Below are positions 63,831-64,000 of a stretch of 64,000 nt of DNA, in pieces. Both the position numbers and the translations under genes were made by a program. Position 1 is the first letter of the stretch. Each line of letters opens with the position of its first letter. Origin of the DNA: Erpobdella octoculata (lineage: Eukaryota; Annelida; Clitellata; Hirudinida; Erpobdellidae); NCBI GenBank assembly GCA_963978895.1, contig OZ022239.1, forward strand, positions 39,281,460-39,345,459. The letters are read 5' to 3'. Below the pieces are notes generated by a model. That model saw nothing but the letters and a program-made list of their open reading frames with translations, had not been told where the DNA came from and searched no databases.

Positions 63831-64000
63831 TTAATTAAATAATTATTTGTGATATTTTCGTCGAACTATTTATTGTCTATGTTCGTTATGTAACAGAATG
63901 TGGCCTACACAATCGATTATATAAAAGTGTGTTTTTAAAAAACTTTGTTTTTGATTCACTTGTTTTTAATCGCAGCCGGGTGTCACCCCCAAAACGGGTG

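Overview
The window is 64 kb of AT-rich, intron- and repeat-laden animal nuclear DNA. Every confidently read host gene is spliced with GT-AG introns. The transposon mix (RTE- and CR1-like LINEs, hAT, MULE, pogo, tRNA-derived SINEs) and long dinucleotide runs suggest a bilaterian invertebrate. A four-exon fatty-acid-binding protein gene supports an animal, but I cannot name the species from sequence alone.

Layout. Positions 1-2990 are intergenic: a MULE transposase remnant at the left edge, a small palindromic MITE and microsatellites. Positions 2992-3987 hold a complete FABP gene (TATA box, four exons, 141 aa, polyA signal). Positions 3988-10545 are a transposon graveyard with LINE 3' ends, two hAT fragments and a pogo-like C-terminus. 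Positions 10546-49909 are one large plus-strand gene, DIP2 (disco-interacting protein 2 family), with at least 39 coding exons. I traced 38 of them with both splice sites and continuous phase; exon 5 has an uncertain donor. The introns hold most of the mobile DNA: a MULE with target-site duplication (TSD, intron 2), an intact 1055-codon RTE-like LINE in antisense (intron 11), a hAT inside a SINE (intron 13), a TIR element inside a minisatellite (intron 19), a precisely bounded hAT-type MITE (intron 25), a truncated second RTE copy (intron 28) and a CR1-like LINE in sense between degenerate inverted repeats (intron 31). Positions 49910-64000 are DIP2 3' flank and then repeats: LINE and ZMYM1/hAT-like pseudogenes, a complete hAT with TSD, an 858-bp foldback palindrome made of 18-bp tandem units, a 40-bp minisatellite and a SINE.

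The two host genes have no demonstrated joint function. FABP carries fatty acids in the cytosol, and DIP2 has two acyl-adenylate-forming-like domains tied to lipid balance and neuronal morphology in other animals. Their adjacency may be chance. The most unusual structures are the foldback palindrome and its single-arm relative, four elements whose ends are fixed by 8-bp direct repeats, a paralogous empty site for one of them, and the run of symmetric phase-1 exons in the DIP2 linker.
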